Below, piece after piece: positions 1-6,502 of a stretch of 64,000 nt of DNA (within the stretch, counting starts at the first letter, position 1; each line of letters starts with the position of its first letter). The position numbers and the translations under genes were made by a program. A model generated the notes under the pieces. It was given only the letters and a program-made list of their open reading frames with translations. It searched no databases and was not told the origin of the DNA. Source of the DNA: Paenibacillus_L residui. GTDB taxonomy: Bacteria > Bacillota > Bacilli > Paenibacillales > NBRC-103111. The DNA is taken from positions 1 through 64,000 of the forward strand of contig NZ_JBHTIU010000012.1 of the NCBI RefSeq assembly GCF_042677205.1, read 5' to 3'.

Positions 1-150
1 AGAGAGGAATTGTATACATGGTTATTTTTTTATGGTGCGGACTCCGGAATTAGGGGGCCTAGCCGATTCCTCCGCTTGCAACGATGCCTGCAGACGGTAA
101 AATAGACGAATTTTCAAGGTAGTTAATTCATTTTCTACTATTCGCTTGAA

Positions 151-180
151 TTTACCTACATACAATACAGTTAAATCACC
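151..180 (+). repeat. Degenerate intergenic motif, copy 1 (TACCTRCATA-type)
   Basis: This 30-base stretch matches 22382-22411 at about 24 of 30 positions, with the shared cores TACCT, CATA and AATACAGTTA. Both copies lie in gene-free DNA in the same orientation. It may be a decayed interspersed repeat. Two copies alone are weak evidence. Confidence 0.3.
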
Positions 181-259
181 CACCCCCACTGCTTTTTCTC
201 CCCAATCGCCCGGCAACCTGTTCTGCAACCATATCTATCGCCGCCTTCGCACGGACGCA

Positions 260-289
260 AACAACCACGTCCAATTTGACGTGGTTGTT
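260..289. terminator. Perfect 12-bp hairpin downstream of the MutS2-like gene
   Basis: AACAACCACGTC (260-271) and GACGTGGTTGTT (278-289) form a perfect stem with a 6-base loop. The T-rich tail ATTGTTTGTAT follows on the plus strand. On the minus strand, the direction of the mutS2-like gene ending at 458, no clean T run follows. It may terminate a plus-strand transcript entering from the left, or act bidirectionally. Confidence 0.5.
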
Positions 290-457
290 ATTGTTTGTAT
301 GCGTTCAGTCTTCAGCTTTCAATATGCCCCGGAACTGACGCAAAACGGAGTGACCTTATGTCTGAGTCCATGACCGCTTGCTGTATCACCTTGACAGAGC
401 GATGGACACGGCAGCGGCAGCTTTGGCAAGTACTCGGGGCCTTCCTGCCTTCAAGTC

Positions 458-2347
458 TTAATGCGACTCCTCCACGGGGAGATCCAGCGACAAGAACCGA
501 TGGCTGATGGTCAGCTTTTTGCCCATCACCTGAACCACTGCCTCCTCCTTGGCATCGATCAACTGCTGTATCGTTCCGGTACACTTCAGCGGCAGAATCC
601 ATATGCTGTCCCCCACTTGCAGCGGACGGTTCGCCGCCGGCTGCTGCCGATCGGCTCCAGGCTCCTGACGAAGGCTTCCCGTCCCGGCAGCTTGTTGGGA
701 CAATTCTTCGCCTTGTGAAGCGTCCATACTCCCCCTCGAAATCTCCTCTTCATCGTCATCCGGCAGCGGAATGAATTCCACTACGCTGCCCGCTTCCGGC
801 CTCTCGCCGCTCCCGTCTGCACGGCCTGCAGCCGCGCGTTCCTCCGCCCTGACGACCACATGCTCCGGCAGCCCGAAGCGGCGGGCGATCGCGAAGGCGA
901 AGCTGTCGCCGGCCTCGCCGATTTCCAGACGATACAAGGAGCGCAGCGTCTCCGGATCGAATACCATGCGCGCATTCGTGCATCCCGGAGTTTGTGCGGC
1001 AAAGCGTTTGATCTCGTTGAAGTGGGTCGTCGCCGCTACGAGAGAACCGCGCCGCAGAAATTCTTCCAGCAGCGCGATCGATAACGCGATGCCTTCACCG
1101 GGATCGGTCCCGGCCGCCAACTCATCCAGCAGCAGCAGCGAGCGGCCTCCTGCCACCTCCAGCATCTCCTTGAGGTTGGCCATATGAGCGGAGAAGGTGC
1201 TGAGCGAGTGCTCTATGCTCTGTCCGTCACCGACATCGGCCATCACATGCTCGAATATCCCGAAGACCGTTCCTTCCCCGGCGGGGATCAGCAGGCCAGA
1301 TTGCACCATAAGCGTCAGCAGGCCGATCGTTTTCAGCGTGACCGTCTTCCCTCCTGAATTCGGCCCAGTGATGATGAGCTGCCTCCACTGCCGTCCGATC
1401 GATACGTTCAACGGCTTGCATTCCTTGCCGAGCAGCGGATGCTTCGCATCGACAAGCTTGATGACCGGATGAGCGGATAGCCGAACGCGGATGCCGTCCC
1501 AGGTGCGGGACAGCTTGGCACGTGCGAATATGAAGTCTAGGGAGGCCATGACCTCCAAATTCGCTTTCAGCTTGCTGCCTTGGCTTTCCACCATTTCCGA
1601 CAGCTCGGAAAGCACCATCATCCGCTCGCGCTCCTCCTCCGCTTTCCACATCTGCCATTCGGTATGCAGCTCGGCTACATCGGCAGGCTCAATAAACAAG
1701 GTCTGTCCGCTCGCCGATTCATCCCATACCGTACCCGGCACCTGCTTGCGGAAATCCCGCCTTACCGGAAGCACATAGTGCCCGTGACGTTGGCTGACCA
1801 GGTGCTCCTGCAACGCATGTTTGTATTTGCCCAATGTCTGGCTCACCTTGCGCTCGATCTTGGACTCCAACAGCACAATGTGACGTCTGGCATCGGCCAG
1901 GGCCGCGCTGGCCTGATCGGTCAGAGCACCATTGCGGATACAGCGTTCCAGATGCTCGCGGAGCGCCGGGCATTCATGCAACGAATCGCAGTAGCGGCTG
2001 ATGGTCGGGGCAATCTGCCGCTTAGCGTCCATATAACGTTTCATCTGTCCTACCGTGCTTAACCAGCCATTCAATTGGCCGAGTTCCTTCTCATTGTAGA
2101 TTCTTCCTCTGCCCAGCGCAGCCAGGAACGGTTCGATCCCTTCCATCGCCGACAAAGGAACGCTCGAGCCCGCTGCAAGCAGGGCGGCCGCCTCCGATGT
2201 CTCCTCCAGCCATTCTCTGACGACGGCCTCGTCCGGGCTTGGCTGATGCTGCTCGGCCAGGCTTCTGCCTCCAGATGAGATGGTGAAAGTGATCAGTTGA
2301 TTTTTAATTTTGTCATATTCCAGTCGCTTCAAATTCATTTCGTTCAT
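458..2347 (-). CDS. MutS2-like ATPase lacking the C-terminal Smr domain
   Basis: A 629-residue MutS-family protein. It shows the MutS2 core: Walker A GPNSGGKT near residues 328-335, the STFSAHM segment near 383, and Walker B LLLLDELAAGTDPG near 404. An acidic, Gln-rich linker (about 530-570) leads to a KOW-like end (LQVGDSIW...). Canonical MutS2 is about 785 residues and ends in an Smr domain; that domain is absent and the stop is clean, so this is a shorter paralogue type. B. subtilis MutS2 (RqcU) splits collided ribosomes, so a ribosome-rescue role is plausible but inferred. The ATG at 2347 is chosen because GGAGG lies 9 bases upstream; an in-frame start at 2401 has no such site. The roughly 550-base leader carries two terminators and a mini-ORF. 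Confidence 0.85.
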   Translation of the reverse strand: MNEMNLKRLEYDKIKNQLITFTISSGGRSLAEQHQPSPDEAVVREWLEETSEAAALLAAGSSVPLSAMEGIEPFLAALGRGRIYNEKELGQLNGWLSTVGQMKRYMDAKRQIAPTISRYCDSLHECPALREHLERCIRNGALTDQASAALADARRHIVLLESKIERKVSQTLGKYKHALQEHLVSQRHGHYVLPVRRDFRKQVPGTVWDESASGQTLFIEPADVAELHTEWQMWKAEEERERMMVLSELSEMVESQGSKLKANLEVMASLDFIFARAKLSRTWDGIRVRLSAHPVIKLVDAKHPLLGKECKPLNVSIGRQWRQLIITGPNSGGKTVTLKTIGLLTLMVQSGLLIPAGEGTVFGIFEHVMADVGDGQSIEHSLSTFSAHMANLKEMLEVAGGRSLLLLDELAAGTDPGEGIALSIALLEEFLRRGSLVAATTHFNEIKRFAAQTPGCTNARMVFDPETLRSLYRLEIGEAGDSFAFAIARRFGLPEHVVVRAEERAAAGRADGSGERPEAGSVVEFIPLPDDDEEEISRGSMDASQGEELSQQAAGTGSLRQEPGADRQQPAANRPLQVGDSIWILPLKCTGTIQQLIDAKEEAVVQVMGKKLTISHRFLSLDLPVEESH

Positions 2348-2422
2348 TGGTTCATATCCTCCAATAATAGTAATAAGCCTAAGTCGGCAGAATGCATTCA
2401 ACGGTGAAAACCACTGCTATAC

Positions 2423-2476
2423 CAAGGATAAACGGCTGCCACCGTCCTTTGGACAGGCGCGTTTACCGATGAAATA
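2423..2476 (+). repeat. Dispersed 54-bp palindrome-rich repeat, copy 1
   Basis: Identical at 51 of 54 positions to 21268-21321, in the same orientation. Internal inverted pairs are TAAACG/CGTTTA, GTCC/GGAC and, in the second copy, ACGGC/GCCGT. It can therefore fold as a small branched hairpin, as REP- or MITE-like elements do. It sits in the leader between the second terminator and the mutS2-like start codon. Confidence 0.7.
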
Positions 2477-2523
2477 CAAGAACAGGTATACGGTGAAACC
2501 AACTTATACTTCCATATATTTGC

Positions 2524-2566
2524 AAAAAAACAGGGATGGGTAAGAGCATACGCTCCCCATCCCTGT
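2524..2566 (-). terminator. Intrinsic terminator 2 in the mutS2-like leader
   Basis: On the minus strand ACAGGGATGGG pairs with CCCATCCCTGT (11 bp) and is followed by a run of seven T. It lies about 180 bases before the start codon, so readthrough or an internal promoter would be needed for mutS2-like expression from the upstream promoter. Confidence 0.8.
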
Positions 2567-2678
2567 CATAGCGGTACGGCAAATACGATGCGGATCAAGT
2601 CCGGCACCTTCCGGGATCTGTGTCTCGGACGAATGTCCCCGACCCTGGCTGTGCCCAAACATGCATCGTTGGCCGAAT

Positions 2679-2704
2679 AAAAAAAGCGTGCTCGAAGAGC
2701 ACGC
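2679..2704 (-). terminator. Intrinsic terminator 1 in the mutS2-like leader
   Basis: GCGTGCTC, a 3-base loop and GAGCACGC form a perfect 8-bp stem on the minus strand, followed by seven T. It ends a roughly 220-nt RNA starting from the promoter at 2903-2931. Confidence 0.85.
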
Positions 2705-2842
2705 AATTTTATGCCGTCTGCAGGCGGAAATTGTCATGTTCTTAACTCAAGAGATCAGCACGATGAGCATCACGAAAGAAACCTGCTGAAATAGCAGTCA
2801 GCAAGCAAAACGACTCTGTTCATCATGACTGAATTTATCCAA

Positions 2843-2869
2843 TTACGAGTTAAGAACGATCACCGACAT
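2843..2869 (-). CDS. Candidate leader peptide MSVIVLNS
   Basis: ATG TCG GTG ATC GTT CTT AAC TCG TAA is preceded by AAGGGG with 8-base spacing. It is too short for standard gene calling. Codons 5-8 encode one arm of the long-range stem in the leader RNA. Its role as a stalling peptide is inferred from position only. Confidence 0.5.
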   Translation of the reverse strand: MSVIVLNS

Positions 2870-2902
2870 CAAAATTTCCCCTTACACATTGAATTTACGT
2901 AA

Positions 2903-2931
2903 ATCATACGTTAATCTTTCGATTTCGTCAA
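2903..2931 (-). promoter_or_regulatory. Sigma-A promoter for the leader RNA
   Basis: TTGACG (2931-2926) and TATGAT (2908-2903) are separated by exactly 17 bases on the minus strand. It lies just after the TetR gene ends, so the leader is transcribed independently of it. Confidence 0.75.
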
Positions 2932-2983
2932 GTCTTCCTTCGGAATCAGCTCCGGCCTGCGGTACTCGGCCAACTGCCGATAT

Positions 2984-3574
2984 TCAGCCTTCAGCGCAAA
3001 TGGAGTCGAGATGCTGGGACAGAACGGCCTTGATCCGCTCTTTATTCACCCGATGCGGCTCCAACAAGGCATGGATGGCTATCCCATCGATCAGGGCGTA
3101 CAGCTTTTCCGTTTCGATTTCTTTGTCCAGGTTGTTCCGCAGCATGTGATGGTGGTCCATGTAATCGATCAGCTTCTTCATTCCGGCATAAATTCCATCA
3201 TGCTGTGCATCAAGCACATCGTTCTTGTGCCTTGTATAGAAGGTGAACGCAAACCATACCTCCATTTCCGCCATCTTATTCTCATCCAAGGGCACAAGCT
3301 CCAGCATAATGTTCAAAATCTTGTCTTTCGGAGGCAGGTCGGACATAGCGATTTGTTGAATGCGCTCCGTCGCCCGATCCTTGACGAGTTTCATTGCAAA
3401 GACGAGCAGCTCATCCTGGGTTGAGAAATAATGGCGCAGCGCGCCCAAGGATAAACCCGCTTCTCTGGCAATATTTCTTACCGTCGCCCCCTTCATCCCC
3501 TGATTTAAGATGACCCGCCAGGTTGCTTCCGCGATATGATTTCTTCTTTCTTCATGATCCACTAGTTTTGGCAT
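2984..3574 (-). CDS. TetR/AcrR-family regulator
   Basis: A 196-residue TetR-family repressor. The N-terminal helix-turn-helix region (residues 10-50) reads NIAREAGLSLGALRHYFSTQ, typical of the family; the C-terminal half resembles BetI/YxbF-type ligand-binding domains. It is divergent from the membrane protein gene at 3698 and a 16-bp palindrome lies between them, so it probably represses both. The start at 3574 has no ribosome binding site, and the predicted -10 box (3581-3586) would put transcription start on or next to the ATG, suggesting a leaderless message. The ligand is unknown. Confidence 0.85.
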   Translation of the reverse strand: MPKLVDHEERRNHIAEATWRVILNQGMKGATVRNIAREAGLSLGALRHYFSTQDELLVFAMKLVKDRATERIQQIAMSDLPPKDKILNIMLELVPLDENKMAEMEVWFAFTFYTRHKNDVLDAQHDGIYAGMKKLIDYMDHHHMLRNNLDKEIETEKLYALIDGIAIHALLEPHRVNKERIKAVLSQHLDSICAEG

Positions 3575-3580
3575 GCTTTT

Positions 3581-3609
3581 ATTATACCGGACCCTAAAGT
3601 TTTACACAA
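3581..3609 (-). promoter_or_regulatory. Promoter of the TetR gene
   Basis: TTGTGT (3609-3604), a 17-base spacer and TATAAT (3586-3581) on the minus strand. The -10 box ends only 7 bases before the start codon. Confidence 0.6.
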
Positions 3610-3615
3610 TTTATT

Positions 3616-3631
3616 TAATACAATTGTATTA
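3616..3631. promoter_or_regulatory. TetR operator palindrome
   Basis: TAATACAATTGTATTA is a perfect 16-bp palindrome between the divergent genes. It overlaps the -35 region of the rightward promoter and sits next to that of the leftward one, the expected place for an autoregulating TetR repressor. Confidence 0.7.
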
Positions 3632-3652
3632 TTTAAAGCCTCCTGTTATAAT
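3624..3652 (+). promoter_or_regulatory. Promoter of the membrane protein gene
   Basis: TTGTAT (3624-3629), 17 bases, TATAAT (3647-3652). Its -35 box lies inside the operator palindrome. Confidence 0.6.
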
Positions 3653-3697
3653 GTTTCTTGTTAACAAGGAATACACCGATGAAGAAGGAGCGTTCGC

Positions 3698-4237
3698 ATG
3701 AATTTAGTAGCCTGGATGATTGTAGCCTGTGAAATTGCATTCTGGGTCGTCATTATTTTAGGATTATTTGCTAGATACGTCTTGAAACAACAGAAGCTGG
3801 GAGTGTTCCTGCTTGCATTGACCCCGGTTGTGGACTTGATTTTATTAATTACGACCGGCGTCGATTTGTACCGTGGAGCAACCGCCACTACCGCACACGC
3901 AATTGCCGCCGTCTATATAGGGGTATCGATTGCCTTCGGCAAAAGCATGATCCAATGGGCAGACGAACGGTTTCGCTATTACGTCGCCAAGCAAGGCCCC
4001 AAACCGGTCAAGCTGTACGGAATGGAGTATGCGATCAATTATTTCAAAAGCTGGTTGAAACACGTGCTGGCTTATCTGATCGGCGCCGGATGCCTTGCCG
4101 CCCTCATTTACTTCATTGACGATCCCGACCGGACGGAAGCCCTGTCTAAAATATTAAAAGTATGGACATTGGCGCTCGGAATTGATTTGCTCATAACCAT
4201 TTCCAATTTTGTCTGGCCGAGGAAAGCCAACGGGTAA
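3698..4237 (+). CDS. Integral membrane protein of unknown function
   Basis: A 179-residue protein with about four or five hydrophobic segments: residues 5-27, 33-53, 66-84, 120-140 and 153-170. A charged loop (RFRYYVAKQGPKPVK) separates the halves. It resembles the uncharacterised YmcC-type integral membrane proteins of bacilli. GGAG lies 8 bases before the ATG. The divergent TetR gene and the shared operator suggest it is inducible, perhaps by an amphipathic compound; no transporter signature is visible. Confidence 0.75.
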   Translation: MNLVAWMIVACEIAFWVVIILGLFARYVLKQQKLGVFLLALTPVVDLILLITTGVDLYRGATATTAHAIAAVYIGVSIAFGKSMIQWADERFRYYVAKQGPKPVKLYGMEYAINYFKSWLKHVLAYLIGAGCLAALIYFIDDPDRTEALSKILKVWTLALGIDLLITISNFVWPRKANG

Positions 4238-4326
4238 CAAACCCCGCTTTTTTTGCAGAGGACTCTGTCTTACTGCCTTGACACTCGGCTATTTAAGCAT
4301 TTAAAGTAGAAGTCAATAACCGATTT

Positions 4327-4425
4327 TCTTATCCGAAAGAAGTGGGTGGCTGGCCCTTGGAAGCCTCTGCACCAGTCATCCGGTGAAGGGTGCTAATTCC
4401 GGAAGCGTAGAGCTTGAAGATAAGA
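4327..4425 (+). promoter_or_regulatory. SAM-I (S-box) riboswitch
   Basis: The S-box landmarks occur in order: CTTATC opening P1 (4328), GTGGGTGGCTGGCCC, GGAAGCC, GCACC, GGTGCTAATTCC (4388-4399), and AGATAAG closing P1 (to 4424). An intrinsic terminator follows at 4443-4480. In the S-box mechanism, SAM binding stabilises the anti-antiterminator and stops transcription, so the downstream gene should rise when methionine/SAM is scarce. Confidence 0.9.
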
Positions 4426-4442
4426 AGAATCATCCTGTTGCC

Positions 4443-4480
4443 GCAGCCTCTTCTGTTTCTGGAATGAGGCTTTATTTTTT
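4443..4480 (+). terminator. S-box expression-platform terminator
   Basis: AGCCTC (4445-4450) pairs with GAGGCT (4466-4471), followed by TTATTTTTT. It lies between the SAM aptamer and the coding region and is the riboswitch output. Confidence 0.85.
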
Positions 4481-4518
4481 GCTTAAGCAAGCTGTAGAAA
4501 ATATGATGAGGTGATCCG

Positions 4519-5256
4519 ATGGCGAATGAATTGATCAAAGCCCTTGCCTTGCTGAAGGAAAAAGAATGGGTGGACCTGACGCACACGTTTGGTCCGGAAT
4601 CCCCGCATTTTTCCGCCTTTCCCGCCGCCGAATTTTCAGCCATGTTTACCCATGACGACGGTTTCCTGGCCCAAAGCTTTAAATTTGTCGGACAATATGG
4701 AACGCATCTGGATGCTCCTATTCATTTCGTTCGGAATACGAGATATTTGGACGAACTGGATTTGAAGGAATTGGTGCTGCCGCTTGTGGTCATCGATAAG
4801 TCTAAAGAAGCGGCGGAGAATAACGATTACGCCTTAAGCGTTGAAGATCTGCTGCGCTTCGAAGAGGAACACGGCCATATCGAACCCGGTACGTTCGTCG
4901 CGCTGCGTACGGACTGGAGCAAGCGCTGGCCGGATGTGGAAGCCTTCAACAACAAGGATGACGATGGCCATAGCCACGTGCCCGGCTGGTCTCTGGAGGC
5001 GCTGAAGGTTTTGTTCGAGGAGAGAAAAATTAAGGCGATCGGTCACGAAACGTTCGATACGGATTCCAGTCTCGATTATCGGAGAAACGGGTCGCTTATA
5101 AGCGAATACTATGTGCTGGAGCAGGACACTTATCAAGTAGAGCTATTAACGAATCTGGACAAGGTTCCGGCAACCGGCGCCGTCATTTTCAATCTTGTCC
5201 CCAAACCGGAGAAAGCTTCCGGCTTCCCGGTCCGGTCATTCGCCATTTTGCCCTGA
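4519..5256 (+). CDS. Cyclase-family (KynB-like) metal-dependent hydrolase
   Basis: A 245-residue member of the putative cyclase / kynurenine formamidase family (PF04199). The metal-binding signature GTHLDAPIHF is near residue 61, with VDLTH near residue 16 and GHETFDTD near 174 as further family landmarks. Family members hydrolyse N-formyl or related amide bonds. Tight spacing GAGGTGATCCG-ATG supports the start. The S-box leader ties it to sulfur/methionine supply rather than tryptophan breakdown, and no kyn genes are nearby. Substrate is unknown. Confidence 0.85.
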   Translation: MANELIKALALLKEKEWVDLTHTFGPESPHFSAFPAAEFSAMFTHDDGFLAQSFKFVGQYGTHLDAPIHFVRNTRYLDELDLKELVLPLVVIDKSKEAAENNDYALSVEDLLRFEEEHGHIEPGTFVALRTDWSKRWPDVEAFNNKDDDGHSHVPGWSLEALKVLFEERKIKAIGHETFDTDSSLDYRRNGSLISEYYVLEQDTYQVELLTNLDKVPATGAVIFNLVPKPEKASGFPVRSFAILP

Positions 5257-5282
5257 GTTTTGAGCTTTAGCTGACAGAGAGA

Positions 5283-5419
5283 GTCATCTACAAACCATGA
5301 TTTTATGACGTGGTCTGCGGCGGCAGCTGGGTGAAGAAACCGGAGGCTGCGGGGCGACCTGGCGCCGCCGCAGTCACCCTGCGTTTCGAATAGATGACCC
5401 TGGCTTTCGTCTTGCCAGG
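5283..5419. other. Compact structured element of unknown identity between convergent genes
   Basis: Nested perfect stems occur in 137 bases: GTCATCTA (5283-5290) with TAGATGAC (5391-5398); CTGCGGCGGC (5315-5324) with GCCGCCGCAG (5364-5373); then a CCTGGC/GCCAGG hairpin (5399-5404/5414-5419). It folds as a multi-branch junction and is much more GC-rich than its flanks. A T-rich stretch follows on the plus strand, so it may include the cyclase gene terminator, but it is larger than a terminator needs to be. It matches no RNA family I can name. Confidence 0.55.
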
Positions 5420-5433
5420 TCTCTATAGTTTTA

Positions 5434-6096
5434 TTATATTTCCTCGTATCCCGTCACTTCTCGAACGAACTTTTCCAGTGCGGTGACATCGGTAATATTC
5501 TTATTGCAAACTTCGCTGTCCACGCATACATAGTTCCCGATAGCCTTGTAGTAGTCAGGTGAAGCTTTGGCCGGTCTGTGTTTCGTAATCGCAGAGAATA
5601 AAGCAACGTCTTCGTGGCGATTGCACAAAAAGCACACGCCCTTGTTCGTCGGAGTAAATCTACCCTCGATGCCGACGAATTTCCCGTTCAGAGGATAGAC
5701 AAGAAACAATTTATTTGTCGCTATATCTACCCAGCCCAGATAAGTGAGATGGCGGTAATCGAGAGCGGTCAAATCAGGCTGCTTCATTTTTTTGATTTTA
5801 GGGAACAGCTTGTTAAGCTGCTTTCCCGTGATTTGCGGAAACTCCGCCAAATAAGGCTCCAACGACTCCAGATAGTGCTGGAATTGTTCGGCCGTATGAA
5901 GCGTTGCAATCTTCTCCAGCAATTGTTGTTGAAGCTCTGTGGCATCCGGGAACGCTTCGATCATTTTCGATTGAGCGCTGTATCTGACCGATTCCACCAC
6001 TTTCGGGTCGGAAACGTTGCTGCAGGCATTCTTAAGCAGGCCTGTCTGCTTTTTGATTAAGTTATATTGATGGTTTCTAATGAATGGTTGGTTCAT
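5434..6096 (-). CDS. FusB/FusC-type EF-G-binding protein
   Basis: A 220-residue protein of the FusB family, which binds elongation factor G and helps it leave the ribosome; plasmid and chromosomal members give fusidic acid resistance. The C-terminal treble-clef zinc finger is visible as Cys155-x2-Cys158 and Cys191-x5-Cys197. The N-terminal half is helical, as in the family. AAGGGG lies 9 bases before the ATG. The roughly 190-base leader contains a short frame and alternative hairpins, with the ribosome site itself able to pair, consistent with translational attenuation as described for fusB. Whether it confers resistance here is inferred. Confidence 0.85.
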   Translation of the reverse strand: MNQPFIRNHQYNLIKKQTGLLKNACSNVSDPKVVESVRYSAQSKMIEAFPDATELQQQLLEKIATLHTAEQFQHYLESLEPYLAEFPQITGKQLNKLFPKIKKMKQPDLTALDYRHLTYLGWVDIATNKLFLVYPLNGKFVGIEGRFTPTNKGVCFLCNRHEDVALFSAITKHRPAKASPDYYKAIGNYVCVDSEVCNKNITDVTALEKFVREVTGYEEI

Positions 6097-6288
6097 GCTC
6101 TCAGCCCCTTATTTTTTATAAAAGCGAAAACAAGGTGCAAAGCCCATTATTAGAAACGATATAAGCTCTCTCGGGCGACATGCTCTAATAACTGTCCGCC
6201 CATGCAAAGTATCGCCCTAATGCCAGGCTTTGCATGAGCAGCTTCTTCTTCCGGCAATTGAAATTGCCATCCTTAACACCCCCAGTCA
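6097..6288 (-). promoter_or_regulatory. Candidate translational attenuator of the FusB-type gene
   Basis: Three segments can pair in alternative ways. CATGCAAAG (in the leader frame) pairs perfectly with CTTTGCATG about 14 bases later. The same first arm can also pair with GGGCTTTGC near 6145. Next to the gene, CCTTGTTTT can pair over 9 positions with AAAATAAGG, hiding the AAGGGG ribosome site. GGCAATT/AATTGCC forms a further hairpin inside the leader frame. A stalled ribosome could shift these pairings and expose the ribosome site. Confidence 0.6.
6217..6270 (-). CDS. Candidate 17-residue leader peptide of the FusB-type gene
   Basis: The frame ATG (6270) to TAG (6217) encodes MAISIAGRRSCSCKAWH. 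GGGGG sits 8 bases upstream, and the promoter lies just before it. Its 3' end overlaps the CATGCAAAG stem arm. A second overlapping frame starting at 6235 (MQSLALGRYFAWADSY) is possible but has a weaker ribosome site. Confidence 0.45.
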   Translation of the reverse strand: MAISIAGRRSCSCKAWH

Positions 6289-6294
6289 TCAATC

Positions 6295-6324
6295 AGTATA
6301 TACATACTTCTGCCCCCGCATCAA
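6295..6324 (-). promoter_or_regulatory. Promoter of the FusB-type transcript
   Basis: TTGATG (6324-6319), 18 bases, TATACT (6300-6295) on the minus strand, giving a start near 6288, immediately before the leader-frame ribosome site. Confidence 0.55.
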
Positions 6325-6440
6325 TCCCAAAAACAATTATAAAGAGTATATACGGGTTGAAACACCGCAAGTTTATAACATTTTACTAAGGCCGAATTTA
6401 AGTTAAAAGCTGTTCAGGACGGAGTCATCTTACCTTGCTT

Positions 6441-6488
6441 AAACAAAACAAGAAGCTGCGCCTCTGCTATACCAAAGGGCAGCTTCTT
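6441..6488 (-). terminator. tyrS terminator
   Basis: AAGAAGCTGC and GCAGCTTCTT form a 10-bp stem on the minus strand directly after tyrS, followed by GTTTTGTTT. Confidence 0.75.
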
Positions 6489-6502
6489 ATCATTCTTTAC
6501 GT

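Larger units (their letters stand above)
1..457. other. Gene-free left edge of the window
   Basis: No convincing gene is visible here. Short open frames exist on both strands but lack ribosome binding sites and recognisable protein sequence. The stretch holds a degenerate repeat copy (151-180) and a perfect 12-bp hairpin (260-289), described separately. It is the 3' flank of the leftward MutS2-like gene. Confidence 0.6.
2679..2896 (-). promoter_or_regulatory. Structured leader RNA / candidate ribosome-mediated attenuator
   Basis: From the predicted start near 2896 the RNA carries a ribosome binding site, an 8-codon frame, and an 11-bp long-range stem, then terminator 1. The stem is GUUCUUAACUC (minus strand, ending at 2846) with GAGUUAAGAAC (2738-2748). 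The 5' arm of the stem lies inside codons 5-8 of the mini-ORF. A ribosome stalled there would open the stem just upstream of the terminator. This layout matches known drug-inducible attenuators of ribosome-protection and ABC-F genes. The alternative is a free small RNA of about 220 nt. Confidence 0.6.

Noticed and set aside
2504..2737. Small gene in the mutS2-like leader
   Set aside because: The frame crosses both terminators, has no ribosome site and resembles no protein.
2679..2896. 6S RNA or tmRNA
   Set aside because: The closing stem and size are superficially similar, but the central-bubble layout of 6S RNA and the tRNA-like ends or tag frame of tmRNA are not visible.
5283..5419. Cyclic-di-GMP or moco riboswitch
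   Set aside because: Short stretches such as GACGAAAG look similar, but the conserved aptamer cores do not occur in order on either strand.
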